Position numbers and translations under genes: made by a program. Below the pieces are notes generated by a model. It saw only the letters and a program-made list of their open reading frames with translations, was not told where the DNA came from and did not search any database. From Methylobacteriaceae bacterium (GTDB lineage: Bacteria; Pseudomonadota; Alphaproteobacteria; Rhizobiales; Beijerinckiaceae), in NCBI GenBank assembly GCA_019247255.1, contig JAFAPJ010000454.1:1-12194 (forward strand): a DNA stretch of 12,194 nucleotides, given 5' to 3'. Each line of letters starts with the position of its first letter. The stretch's first letter is position 1. Positions 1 through 9,109 of the stretch are shown here, in pieces.

Positions 1-1683
1 ATCGACGCGCTCGGCCTCATGAAGGTCGACGTGCTGGCGCTCGGGATGCTGACCTGCATCCGCAAGAGCTTCGACCTCCTGCGCGAGCACGGGATCGCCG
101 ACCACGCGCTCCACGACGTCCCGCGCGAGGACCCGGCCGTCTACGACATGCTCTGCAGGGCGGATTCGCTCGGCGTCTTCCAGGTCGAGAGCCGGGCCCA
201 GATGAACATGCTGCCCCGGCTCCGGCCGCGGGAATTCTACGACCTCGTGATCGAGGTCGCGATCGTCCGGCCGGGCCCGATCCAGGGCGACATGGTCCAT
301 CCCTATCTCCGGCGCCGGGCCGGGCTCGACCACGTGACCTATCCCTCGCCCTCCCCCGAGCACGGGCCGCCGGACGAGCTCTACCAGGTGCTGCGCAAGA
401 CCATGGGGGTGCCGCTCTTCCAGGAGCAGGCGATGCGCCTCGCGATGGTGGCGGCGAAGTTCTCCGACATCGAGGCGAACGGCCTCCGCCGCGCCATGGC
501 GACCTTCCGGCATGTCGGGACGATCGGGACCTTCGAGACCCTGATGGTCGAGCGCATGGTGGCCAGGGGCTACGAGCGCGACTTCGCCCGGCGCTGCTTC
601 GAGCAGATCAAGGGCTTCGGCTCCTACGGCTTCCCCGAAAGCCACGCAGCCTCCTTCGCGCGGCTCGTCTACGTCTCGTCCTGGATCAAGTGCCACCACC
701 CGGCGGTCTTCGCCTGCGCGCTCCTCAACTCGCAGCCGATGGGCTTCTACGCACCCGCCCAGATCGTGCGGGATGCGGTTGAGCACGGGGTCGAGGCCCG
801 GCCGGTCGACGTCAACGAGAGCCTCTACGATTGCACGCTCGAGCCCGACGGGACGGGCCGGCTCGCGCTCCGCCTCGGCTTCCGGCAGGTCGACGGGATC
901 GGGGAGGAGGCGGGCCGGGTTCTCGCCGAGAGCCGGGGCGAGGGCTATCCCGACCTCGAGACGCTCGCCCGGCGCACCCGGCTTCCCATGCGGACCCTAC
1001 GCCGGCTCGCGGATGCGGACGCGATGCGCTCGCTCGGGCTCGACCGACGGGCGGCGCTCTGGGCGGTCCGCCGCCTGCCGGACGACGACCCGCTGCCCCT
1101 CTTCGCGGCCGCGGCCGCGCGCGAGCTCGGGGAGGAGCCCGCCGTCGCGCTCCCGGCGATGCGGCTCGGCGAGCATGTCGCGGCCGATTACCAGACGCTC
1201 CGCCTCTCCCTGAAGGCGCATCCGATGGCCGTGCTGCGCCCGATCTTCCAGGCCGAGCGGATCGCGACCTGCGCGGAGCTCGGGACGCGGCGGCACGGCG
1301 CCTGGGCCCGCAACGCCGGGATCGTGCTCGTGCGCCAGCGGCCGGGCAACGGGAAGGCGATCTTCATCACGCTCGAGGACGAGACCGGCATCACAAACGT
1401 CGTCCTCTGGGCCACCACCTTCGAGCGCTACCGGCGCGAGGTGATGGCGGCCCGGCTCCTCCTCGTGGAGGGCGAGGTCCAGCGCAGCCCCGAAGGCGTG
1501 ACCCACCTCATGGCGCGGCGGTTGGTGGACCGCTCGGACGCGCTCCGCCGTCTGTCCGAAACGCACGAGGCGACGCCCGAGCTGTCGCGCGCGGACGAGT
1601 TCCTCCATCCCCAGCACCCGCGCGGCCAATCCTGCCACCCGCGCAACGTTCGCATCCTCCCGCCCTCGCGGGACTTTCATTGA
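1..1683 (+). CDS. dnaE2: Error-prone DNA polymerase DnaE2 (ImuC), C-terminal part, 5' truncated
   Basis: The frame is open from base 1 and gives 560 residues before TGA; DnaE2 proteins run to about 1,050-1,100, so roughly the N-terminal half (PHP domain and first catalytic aspartates) lies upstream. The first visible residues, IDALGLMKVDVLALGML, contain the third palm aspartate (D10, equivalent to the D of KFDFLGL in DnaE). Further family landmarks are SLGVFQVESRAQM, VRPGPIQGDMVHPYL, PLFQEQAMRLAM and FPESHAASFA. A helix-hairpin-helix region follows at about 290-350 (LRLGFRQVDGIGEEAG) and an OB-fold at about 438-505. The terminal HPRNVRILPPSRDFH is the DnaE2-specific tail and separates it from replicative DnaE. 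From family knowledge, it does translesion synthesis and damage-induced mutagenesis with ImuA and ImuB under LexA control; those partners and the promoter would be outside this window. No frameshift is seen. Confidence 0.95.
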   Translation: MDALGLMKVDVLALGMLTCIRKSFDLLREHGIADHALHDVPREDPAVYDMLCRADSLGVFQVESRAQMNMLPRLRPREFYDLVIEVAIVRPGPIQGDMVHPYLRRRAGLDHVTYPSPSPEHGPPDELYQVLRKTMGVPLFQEQAMRLAMVAAKFSDIEANGLRRAMATFRHVGTIGTFETLMVERMVARGYERDFARRCFEQIKGFGSYGFPESHAASFARLVYVSSWIKCHHPAVFACALLNSQPMGFYAPAQIVRDAVEHGVEARPVDVNESLYDCTLEPDGTGRLALRLGFRQVDGIGEEAGRVLAESRGEGYPDLETLARRTRLPMRTLRRLADADAMRSLGLDRRAALWAVRRLPDDDPLPLFAAAAARELGEEPAVALPAMRLGEHVAADYQTLRLSLKAHPMAVLRPIFQAERIATCAELGTRRHGAWARNAGIVLVRQRPGNGKAIFITLEDETGITNVVLWATTFERYRREVMAARLLLVEGEVQRSPEGVTHLMARRLVDRSDALRRLSETHEATPELSRADEFLHPQHPRGQSCHPRNVRILPPSRDFH

Positions 1684-1954
1684 GGGCGCACGCGAGATCC
1701 GACAAGAATCTGCAAGGCAGAGTGGAAGTCTTGAAGGATCGCTTGTTGCCGAATTCACACACCTGCACCTGACCGGACCGCGCCTTCTCTCGGTCCGATC
1801 GCGCAAGATCCTGAGCACCAATGTATCTCGTAACGTCCATGGCGCGCGTCGTCATGGTCCTGCACGAAAACCGTCATCGGTCCGCAATCGTCCCGAGCTT
1901 CCTGACCCCCCGTGGAGCCGGTCGACCCGTCGGACCGGACCGGGAGCGGGGCCG
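1684..1954. other. Gene-free stretch between dnaE2 and the porin gene
   Basis: These 271 bases hold no coding region that I can support, and they are visibly less GC-rich than their surroundings (for example 1700-1770). They contain a 7-bp hairpin after dnaE2 and five copies of the near-palindrome CGGWCCG at 1774, 1791, 1878, 1931 and 1936, the last two overlapping each other and touching the porin ribosome-binding site. I looked for a porin promoter. TTGAAG at 1731-1736 is a possible -35 box, but nothing convincing lies at -10, so no promoter is called. Confidence 0.6.
1774..1797 (+). terminator. Hairpin downstream of dnaE2, possible terminator
   Basis: CGGACCG (1774-1780) and CGGTCCG (1791-1797) are exact inverse complements around a 10-base loop, about 90 bases after the dnaE2 stop. 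No run of T follows, so it would be an atypical intrinsic terminator. It could instead be a protein-binding site, since the same heptamer recurs nearer the porin gene. Confidence 0.3.
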
Positions 1955-3556
1955 ATGCCGAGGAACGCGCTGACACCGTCGTGCCGCGCCGCCATCTGGG
2001 CGGCGCCGATCGCGCTCATGGCCGGGGCAAGCCCCGGCTTCGCCCAATCCGACCCCGTGGCGGCCCGCATGGACGCGATGCAGCGCCAGATCCAGGCGCT
2101 GCAGAAGGAGCTGCAGGACCTGCGCCGCCAGTCCGCCCGGCAGGAGGCCCGCACGGAGCAGGTCGCGGCCCGTCAGCAGCAGGCGAACCGCCAGGCCGGC
2201 CCGGTCCGCAAGGGCGACCTCCCGATCATCGTCAAGGCGACGCTCGCCTGCGCGCCCGGCAGCTACGCGCTCGGCGACAAGGTCTGCTTCACGCCGGGCG
2301 GCTTCATCGAGCTCGCGGCCGTCATCCGCTCGCCGAACGAGGTCGCGGACGTGAACAGCGATTTCGGCGGCATCCCGTTCGGCAACTCGCTCCTCGCCCG
2401 GCAGACGGAGCAGCGCTTCACCGCGCGGCAGAGCCGGCTCAGCGGCCTCTTCACCGCGACGATCGAGCCGAACTACCAGGCCTCGGCCTATTACGAGTTC
2501 GACTTCCTGGCGGCGGGCGTCACGTCGAACTCGCGCGAGAGCAACAGCTACGTGCCGCGCATCCGCCACGTCTTCGCGGCGTTCGACGACAAGGACACGG
2601 GCTTCGGCTTCCTGGGCGGCCAGACCTGGAGCCTGCTCACCACGAACACCTCGGGGCTCGACCCCCTGAAGGCGCAGCTCCCGCTCACGATCGACGCGCA
2701 ATACGTCCCGGGCTTCAACTGGACGCGCAACCCGCAGGTCCGCTTCACCCAGAGGATCACGCCGGAGCTGTGGGCGGGCGTGTCGCTCGAGAGCCCGCAA
2801 TCGATCCTGCCGCCCGCGCCCTTCGGCGCTCCGGCGACGATCAACGTGAACAATGCCGGCAACGGCGCGGGGCTCAACAACAGCACCACGACCTACTCGA
2901 ACAATTACGCGCCCGACATCGCCGGCAAGCTCGCCTGGGAGCCGGGCTTCGGCCATTACGAGCTGAAGGGCGTCGCGCGCTTCTTCACGGTGCGCACGCT
3001 CCGCGGCCAGGACGACGCCGTCGGCTTCGGGATCGGCGGGGCCGCGACCTTCCCGCTCATCCCCAAGGTGCTCGACCTGCAGCTGAGCGGTCTCGCCGGC
3101 GACGGCATCGGCCGCTACGGCTCGTCCCAGCTGCCGGATTTCGCGCTGAACACGAACGGCACGATCGCCACGATCCCGTCCTACCAGGTCCTCGGCGGCC
3201 TCATCTGGCACGCGCAGCCCGGAACCGACATCTACGCCTATGGCGGCCTCGAGCAGACGCGCCGCGCCGGCGCGGTCGCGTTCACGGGCGGCGCGACGAC
3301 GGGCTTCGGGTCGCCGCTCGCGAACAATTCGGGCTGCAGCCTCGAGGGCAGCGCGCTCTGCCAGGCCCAGACGGAACGCGTCTGGCAGGTCACGGGCGGG
3401 TTCTGGCACGACATCTACAAGGGCGATTTCGGACGCGTCGCGGTCGGCGCGCAGGGCTCGTACACGCAGCGCCAGGCCTTCCCGGGGCTCAACGGGATCG
3501 CCCCGCAGGGCGACCTCGTGGTCGGGCTCGCCTCCCTGCGCTACTATCCCTTCTGA
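1955..3556 (+). CDS. Outer-membrane porin with N-terminal coiled coil (DcaP-like architecture)
   Basis: The 533-residue product begins with a signal peptide (hydrophobic stretch AAIWAAPIALMAGA, likely cleavage after GFA at about residue 30). A heptad-like coiled coil follows at about 38-80, rich in Q, R, E and L. The rest is a beta-barrel of alternating hydrophobic and polar strands ending in YYPF; the terminal phenylalanine is the usual Bam-recognised signal of outer-membrane barrels. The segments IRSPNEVADVNSDFGGIPF, RQSRLSGLF and IDAQYVPGFNWTRNPQ resemble conserved stretches I recall from porins of acetic acid bacteria, Rhizobiales and Burkholderia rather than the Porin_2 (PF02530) family. 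Two cysteine pairs are present (ACAPG...KVCF and SGCSLEGSALC) and could form disulfides. The ATG at 1955 has a GGGAG box about 8 bases upstream. The likely role is passive uptake of small solutes as a trimer; the substrate is unknown. The 3' end overlaps the convergent GNAT gene by 13 bases. Confidence 0.85.
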   Translation: MPRNALTPSCRAAIWAAPIALMAGASPGFAQSDPVAARMDAMQRQIQALQKELQDLRRQSARQEARTEQVAARQQQANRQAGPVRKGDLPIIVKATLACAPGSYALGDKVCFTPGGFIELAAVIRSPNEVADVNSDFGGIPFGNSLLARQTEQRFTARQSRLSGLFTATIEPNYQASAYYEFDFLAAGVTSNSRESNSYVPRIRHVFAAFDDKDTGFGFLGGQTWSLLTTNTSGLDPLKAQLPLTIDAQYVPGFNWTRNPQVRFTQRITPELWAGVSLESPQSILPPAPFGAPATINVNNAGNGAGLNNSTTTYSNNYAPDIAGKLAWEPGFGHYELKGVARFFTVRTLRGQDDAVGFGIGGAATFPLIPKVLDLQLSGLAGDGIGRYGSSQLPDFALNTNGTIATIPSYQVLGGLIWHAQPGTDIYAYGGLEQTRRAGAVAFTGGATTGFGSPLANNSGCSLEGSALCQAQTERVWQVTGGFWHDIYKGDFGRVAVGAQGSYTQRQAFPGLNGIAPQGDLVVGLASLRYYPF

Positions 3557-4053
3557 GCCGAGGCCGGCCCGGAGCCCAGCGAGCGGCCGAGATAGGCGAC
3601 GAGCTTGTCCCGGCCGGCCGGGCGACCCTGGCCGAGCTCGGCGAAGCCGAGCGCGGCGTGGAAGGCGAGCGAGCCCGGGTTCGGCGGCGCGAGATTGACC
3701 TCGCAGCCGACGAGGACGTGCCCGGCGGCCTCGGCCCGCGCGAAGAGCTCCTCGTAGAGCGCGCGGGCGAGGCCCTCCCCGCGCCGGTCCGGCGCGACCA
3801 CCACGCGGTCCACGTAGACGAAGCGCGCGTAGCGCTCGCGGAACCAGCGGAAGTTCGGACTGTCGTAGCCGGCGCGCTCGTCGAGCGCGAGGAGGAAGGC
3901 GGCGCGCCCGCCCTCGCGCAGGCCGACCATGAAGGCCTCCGCGAGGAGCGCGGCGAGGCCGGCGGCGTCGAGCCGCGAGGTCTCCGCCTCGTGCGCCCGG
4001 TTGAGCGCGAGGATCGCGTCGGCGTCGATCTCCTGCTCTGGCTCCTGCCGCAT
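3544..4053 (-). CDS. GNAT-family N-acetyltransferase
   Basis: The 169-residue product has the GNAT fold signatures. The acetyl-CoA pyrophosphate-binding motif A is at about 82-100 (VDRVVVAPDRRGEGLARAL, the R-R-G-E-G-L form of Q/RxxGxG/A). Motif B is at about 124-138 (PNPGSLAFHAALGF), where the N and the FH..LGF block are typical. FRWFRERYARFVYVDRV in the middle supplies the strand-4 lead-in. It is probably a cytoplasmic small-molecule or amino-acid acetyltransferase; the acceptor cannot be told from sequence. The ATG at 4053 is preceded by GGAGGG and GAGGA. Only 19 bases separate it from the stop of the EamA exporter upstream, so the two are probably cotranscribed and could share a substrate (acetylate or export). 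Its 3' end overlaps the porin end on the opposite strand by 13 bases. Confidence 0.88.
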   Translation of the reverse strand: MRQEPEQEIDADAILALNRAHEAETSRLDAAGLAALLAEAFMVGLREGGRAAFLLALDERAGYDSPNFRWFRERYARFVYVDRVVVAPDRRGEGLARALYEELFARAEAAGHVLVGCEVNLAPPNPGSLAFHAALGFAELGQGRPAGRDKLVAYLGRSLGSGPASAQKG

Positions 4054-4072
4054 ATCCTCGCATCCCTCCGCG

Positions 4073-5020
4073 TCAGCCGCGGCCCCGCGTGTTCACCACG
4101 ATCACGCCCGCGACCGCAACGGCGCCGCCGGCGAGCGTCGTCGGCGCCGGCACCTCGCCGGCGATCAGGAAGGCGAGAGCGGTCGCCACGGGCGGCACGA
4201 GGTAGAGGAAGTTCGCGGCCCGGGCCGCGCCGAAATGGCCGAGCGCGTAGGTCCAGGCCGCGTAGCCGAGCGCAGCCGGGAGCACGCCCAGCGCGACGAC
4301 GGCCGGGAGGGTCGTGGGCGAGGCGCCCGGCGCCGCGACCGTGCGGATCGCCTCGGGGAGCCAGGGTGCGAGCAGGATCGCGCCCGCGAGCAGCGTGTAG
4401 GCGGTCGCGGCGAGCGCGCCGTAGCGCGGCACGAGCGGCCGCTGCAGGATGAAGTACACGGCCTGGCATGTCGCGGCCGCGAGGATCAGGCTCGCGCCCG
4501 CCCCGAAGGCGAGCCCGCCCGGCTGGCCGGAGGCGATGAGCGCGATCCCCGCGAAGCTGATCCCCGTGCCGATCCAGCCCCAGAGCTTGAAGCGCTCGCC
4601 GAGGAACAGCGTCGCGAGGATCGCCGTGATGATCGGCAGCGTGTTCACGATGAAGCTCGCGGCGCCCGCCGTGACGCTGCGCTGCCCGGCATTGAGGAGC
4701 CCGTTATAGAGCGCGATGCCGACGAGCCCGCAGAGGCCGAAGCGCAGGAGGTGCCGGCCGGTGGGGCGCGGCGGCCGGGCCGCCGCGAGCCACAGGAGCA
4801 CGCAGCCGGCCGCGACCGCGAAGCGGAGCGCGGCGAGCGGCAAGGGCGCGAGGTCGCGCAGCGCGAGCCGGATCAGCGGGAAGGCCGACGCCCAGGTCAG
4901 GATCGTGAAGGCGACCGCGGCGCCCGCGAGCCGGGCCCGGGAGGGCGCGGCCGGGGCGGAGGCGGCCCGCGCGGGCGAAGCGGGAGGGGCGGAGGAGGAG
5001 GAGGTCTCGAGGGCGCTCAT
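4073..5020 (-). CDS. EamA/DMT-superfamily transporter (drug/metabolite exporter)
   Basis: The 315-residue product has about ten hydrophobic segments in two EamA repeats (about 30-165 and 178-312), the normal size and layout of RhaT/YdcZ-type DMT exporters in the inner membrane. Typical family strings are AFTILTWASAFPLIRLAL in helix 1, SFIVNTLPIITAILATLFLG in helices 4-5 of repeat 1, and the matching NFLYLVPPVATALAFLIAGE in repeat 2. The frame is open far upstream, but the ATG at 5020 is chosen because AAGGCGG lies just before it and everything further upstream is antisense to the LysR gene. The first 30 residues are Ser/Ala/Pro-rich and partly encoded by a (TCC)4 run. It is divergent from a LysR regulator and followed by a GNAT gene, an arrangement common for regulated efflux of amino acids or small toxic metabolites. 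The substrate is unknown. Confidence 0.9.
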   Translation of the reverse strand: MSALETSSSSAPPASPARAASAPAAPSRARLAGAAVAFTILTWASAFPLIRLALRDLAPLPLAALRFAVAAGCVLLWLAAARPPRPTGRHLLRFGLCGLVGIALYNGLLNAGQRSVTAGAASFIVNTLPIITAILATLFLGERFKLWGWIGTGISFAGIALIASGQPGGLAFGAGASLILAAATCQAVYFILQRPLVPRYGALAATAYTLLAGAILLAPWLPEAIRTVAAPGASPTTLPAVVALGVLPAALGYAAWTYALGHFGAARAANFLYLVPPVATALAFLIAGEVPAPTTLAGGAVAVAGVIVVNTRGRG

Positions 5021-5047
5021 GCCGCCTTGTCGGCCGACGCTCGAGGC

Positions 5048-5053
5048 TTGACA
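5048..5053 (+). promoter_or_regulatory. Possible -35 box (TTGACA) in the EamA/LysR divergent region
   Basis: A consensus TTGACA lies 30 bases before the LysR ATG. A -10 box at the usual spacing would fall at about 5071-5076, where the sequence is poor (CGCAGC). If it is used, transcription would start close to the ATG itself and give a nearly leaderless message, which agrees with the absence of a Shine-Dalgarno sequence there. On the other strand the same bases read TATGTC, a possible -10 for the exporter. Confidence 0.3.
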
Positions 5054-5073
5054 TAGAGCAGCCTTCGCCCCGC

Positions 5074-5096
5074 AGCTTTGAGCATGGCTCAAAGCT
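5074..5096. promoter_or_regulatory. Perfect 10-bp inverted repeat over the LysR start codon, likely LysR operator
   Basis: AGCTTTGAGC (5074-5083) and GCTCAAAGCT (5087-5096) are exact inverse complements separated only by ATG, the proposed start codon. T5079 and A5091 give the T-N11-A core of LysR-family binding sites. Its position between the divergent exporter and regulator genes fits autoregulation of the regulator and control of the exporter. That the LysR protein binds here is an inference. Confidence 0.5.
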
Positions 5097-6007
5097 CGCG
5101 CGTTCCGTCCGACCGTCATCCCGCCCCGCCGCTCGCCCATCTCGAGGCCGTGCGCGAGGTCGCGCGCCGCGGCTCGCTGAGCGCCGCCGCGGAGGCGCTG
5201 GACGTCACGGCCGGGGCGGTGAGCCGCCGCGTCGCGGCCGTCGAAGCCTGGCTCGGCGCGGCGCTCTTCGAGCGGCACGGCCGCGGCATGCGGCCGAATC
5301 CGGATGGGCAGCGCTTCCTGTCGCGGCTCGAGGAAGCGTTCGGCCTTATCCAGGCGGCGGCCGATCCCTGGCGGGGTCGCCGGGGCTCCGACGTCGTGCG
5401 GATCAGCGTCGTCCCGTCCTTCGCGCGATTTTGGCTGCTCGACCGCCTGCGGGCGCTCGAGCTGGGGCCGGCCGACGGGAGGATGCCGCTCAGGATCGAG
5501 ATCGCGGTCGAGCACCGCCACGCCGACGTGGAGGGCGGCGAGGTCGACCTCGCGATCCGGTACGGGCGCGGGTCCTGGCCGGGGCTGGAGGCGAGGCCGC
5601 TCCTGCCCGAGCGGCTGGCGCCGGTCGCGCGGGCGGATCTCGCGGCGGCGCTGGGACCCGACCCGGCGCCCGCGCGCCTTCTCGCCCACCCGCTGCTCGC
5701 GGATTCCGACGCGGTCGGGTGGCGGGTCTGGTTCGCGCAAGCCGGGCTCGCGCGCTTTCGGCCGCGCCCGCAGGACCGACGCTTCGAGGATTACGGGCTC
5801 GTCCTCGCGGCCGCCGAAGCCGGGCTCGGGATCGCGCTCGCCCGCCTGCCCTTCGCGGCCGAGGCCGTGCGCCGCGCGGGGCTCGTCCGGCTCGGCCGTC
5901 TGGAGGCGCCGAGCCCGCTCGCCTCCTACCTCGTGATGCGGCCCCGGGAAGCCCGGCCTGCGACCCTCGCGCTGGCCGATCGGCTCGCTCAGGCGGCGGC
6001 GACGTGA
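5084..6007 (+). CDS. LysR-family transcriptional regulator (GcvA-like)
   Basis: The product has 307 residues, a normal LysR length. The winged helix-turn-helix is at about 17-76, with the family pattern LEAVREVARRGSLSAAAEAL followed by DVTAGAVSRRVAAVEAWLG and LFERHGRGM. The effector-binding domain runs from about 100 to the end. DVEGGEVDLAIRYGRGSWPG, EARPLLPERLAPVARADL and FEDYGLVLAAAEAGLGIAL are the strings seen in the GcvA subgroup. ATG 5084 is preferred because it places the HTH at the usual distance from the N-terminus; an in-frame TTG at 5078 is an alternative, and neither has a clear ribosome-binding site. The gene is divergent from the EamA exporter with 63 bases between starts, so it most likely regulates the exporter/GNAT pair and itself. 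The inducer is unknown. Confidence 0.92.
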   Translation: MAQSSRVPSDRHPAPPLAHLEAVREVARRGSLSAAAEALDVTAGAVSRRVAAVEAWLGAALFERHGRGMRPNPDGQRFLSRLEEAFGLIQAAADPWRGRRGSDVVRISVVPSFARFWLLDRLRALELGPADGRMPLRIEIAVEHRHADVEGGEVDLAIRYGRGSWPGLEARPLLPERLAPVARADLAAALGPDPAPARLLAHPLLADSDAVGWRVWFAQAGLARFRPRPQDRRFEDYGLVLAAAEAGLGIALARLPFAAEAVRRAGLVRLGRLEAPSPLASYLVMRPREARPATLALADRLAQAAAT

Positions 6008-6010
6008 GCA

Positions 6011-6036
6011 GCGCGCTCGGCGCCGCGCGGGCGCGC
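6011..6036. terminator. GC-rich dyad between convergent genes, possible bidirectional terminator
   Basis: GCGCGC at 6011-6016 and again at 6031-6036 can pair around an inner CGGCGCCG palindrome. It fills the 31-base gap between the LysR stop and the stop of the convergent DUF1194 gene. There is no T-run on either strand, so the call rests on position and dyad symmetry only. Confidence 0.25.
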
Positions 6037-6038
6037 CG

Positions 6039-6854
6039 TCAGTTGCCCATCCGGTCGCGCCATTGCTGCTCGCCGGCGAAGCAGTTCCCGCGCGGCTGGG
6101 TCGCCTGCGCCGGGATCACGAAGGCGCCGCCGATCTCGGGGCCGGCCGGGCCGGGGGTCGGGGCGGCCGCGATCTCCATGATGATCTTCGTCTTCACCGC
6201 GTCCCGGAACTGCCCCTTCTCGCGTGCCGGCACCATGAAGGCGCCCTGCCCGCCGATGACGCAATCCCGGTAGTAGATGTCGAGGTCCGGGATGTCGAAA
6301 TAGCCGGGCTCCTTCAGCATGATCGGCAGCCCGTTGATCGTGATCCCGGCCGCGAGCGCATCCGCCCGGGCGGCCGTGACGGCCCGGCCCTGGTTGTTCG
6401 GCCCGTCACCCGAGACGTCGATGACGCGCCGGGCGGCCGTGAAGCCGCTCTCGGCGATGAGCCTCGTGGCGAAATCGATCCCGCCCGAGATGGAGGTGCG
6501 GGCGGCGCGGCGCGTCGGCTTCGCGGCGAGCTCGTCCGCGAACGCGCGCGCCGTGCCCGCGTCCTCGATGATGGTCCAGGGCATGACGACGCGCTGGTCG
6601 CCCGCGCCCGCCCATTCGATATAGGTGACCGCCACCCGGCCGAGCGCGCCGCGGCGGACCGCGTCGTGGACGACGGGGGACCGGAAGGCCTCCGTGAAGC
6701 CCTCGCGCTGCAGGGCCTGCTCGTCAGGATCCATCGAGAAGGAGATGTCGACCGCGATCACGAGCGCGAGATCGACCTCGACCTCCGCCCGGGCTGGCCC
6801 GGCCGCGAGACACGCGAGCGCGAGCGCGGCGGCGAGAAGGGGCGGACGGCGCAT
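6039..6854 (-). CDS. DUF1194 (vWA-like) secreted or periplasmic protein
   Basis: The 271-residue product starts with a signal peptide (RRPPLLAAALALACLAAGPARA, cleavage likely after A23). A von Willebrand factor A-like domain follows, of the DUF1194 type found widely in Alphaproteobacteria. The metal-ion adhesion site is visible as D36-I-S38-F-S40 (VIAVDISFSMD), with the expected T120 in RTSISGGIDFA and D150 in IDVSGDG, so metal binding looks intact. C198 and C258 could form a disulfide. Function is unknown; vWA domains generally mediate protein interaction in the envelope. ATG 6854 has a strong GGAGGT six bases upstream. It lies 65 bases after cmk on the same strand, where many relatives carry rpsA instead, so it may be read through from the aroA-cmk transcript. 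Confidence 0.88.
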   Translation of the reverse strand: MRRPPLLAAALALACLAAGPARAEVEVDLALVIAVDISFSMDPDEQALQREGFTEAFRSPVVHDAVRRGALGRVAVTYIEWAGAGDQRVVMPWTIIEDAGTARAFADELAAKPTRRAARTSISGGIDFATRLIAESGFTAARRVIDVSGDGPNNQGRAVTAARADALAAGITINGLPIMLKEPGYFDIPDLDIYYRDCVIGGQGAFMVPAREKGQFRDAVKTKIIMEIAAAPTPGPAGPEIGGAFVIPAQATQPRGNCFAGEQQWRDRMGN

Positions 6855-6860
6855 GGGCGG

Positions 6861-6878
6861 ACCTCCGGGAGGAGGCCG
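6861..6878 (-). promoter_or_regulatory. Shine-Dalgarno of the DUF1194 gene inside a short hairpin
   Basis: In the minus-strand RNA, CCTCC and GGAGG can pair around the loop TCCC, extended by a G-U and a G-C pair. The GGAGG is the ribosome-binding site that ends six bases before the start codon. This could damp translation, but such pairings also arise by chance in GC-rich DNA. Confidence 0.25.
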
Positions 6879-6919
6879 TCAGTCTGACAGCGCCGCGCCC
6901 GGACGCAAGCGGCCGGCCG

Positions 6920-9109
<2,190 letters not shown>

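Noticed and set aside
1684..1954. SOS/LexA box (GTTC-N7-GTTC) near dnaE2
   Set aside because: I found no such pair here; the dnaE2 promoter would be upstream of the window, probably before imuA or imuB.
1874..4063. 729-codon open frame on the minus strand, antisense to the porin
   Set aside because: Its translation is Arg/Ala/Gly-rich with no recognisable fold, and it overlaps a porin with clear signal peptide and terminal Phe. Long antisense frames are expected in DNA with G/C at nearly all third positions.
1912..4452. 846-codon open frame on the plus strand through the porin, GNAT and exporter regions
   Set aside because: It is out of frame with three well-supported genes and its product is low-complexity Arg/Pro/Gly sequence.
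4991..5004. GGA tandem run in the 5' end of the exporter gene as a phase-variation tract
   Set aside because: The unit is three bases, so length change would only add or remove serines, and the run is short.
5021..5740. N-terminal extension of the exporter frame by about 240 codons
   Set aside because: The extension is antisense to the LysR gene, is Arg/Pro-rich, and the ATG at 5020 has a good ribosome-binding site and normal EamA length.
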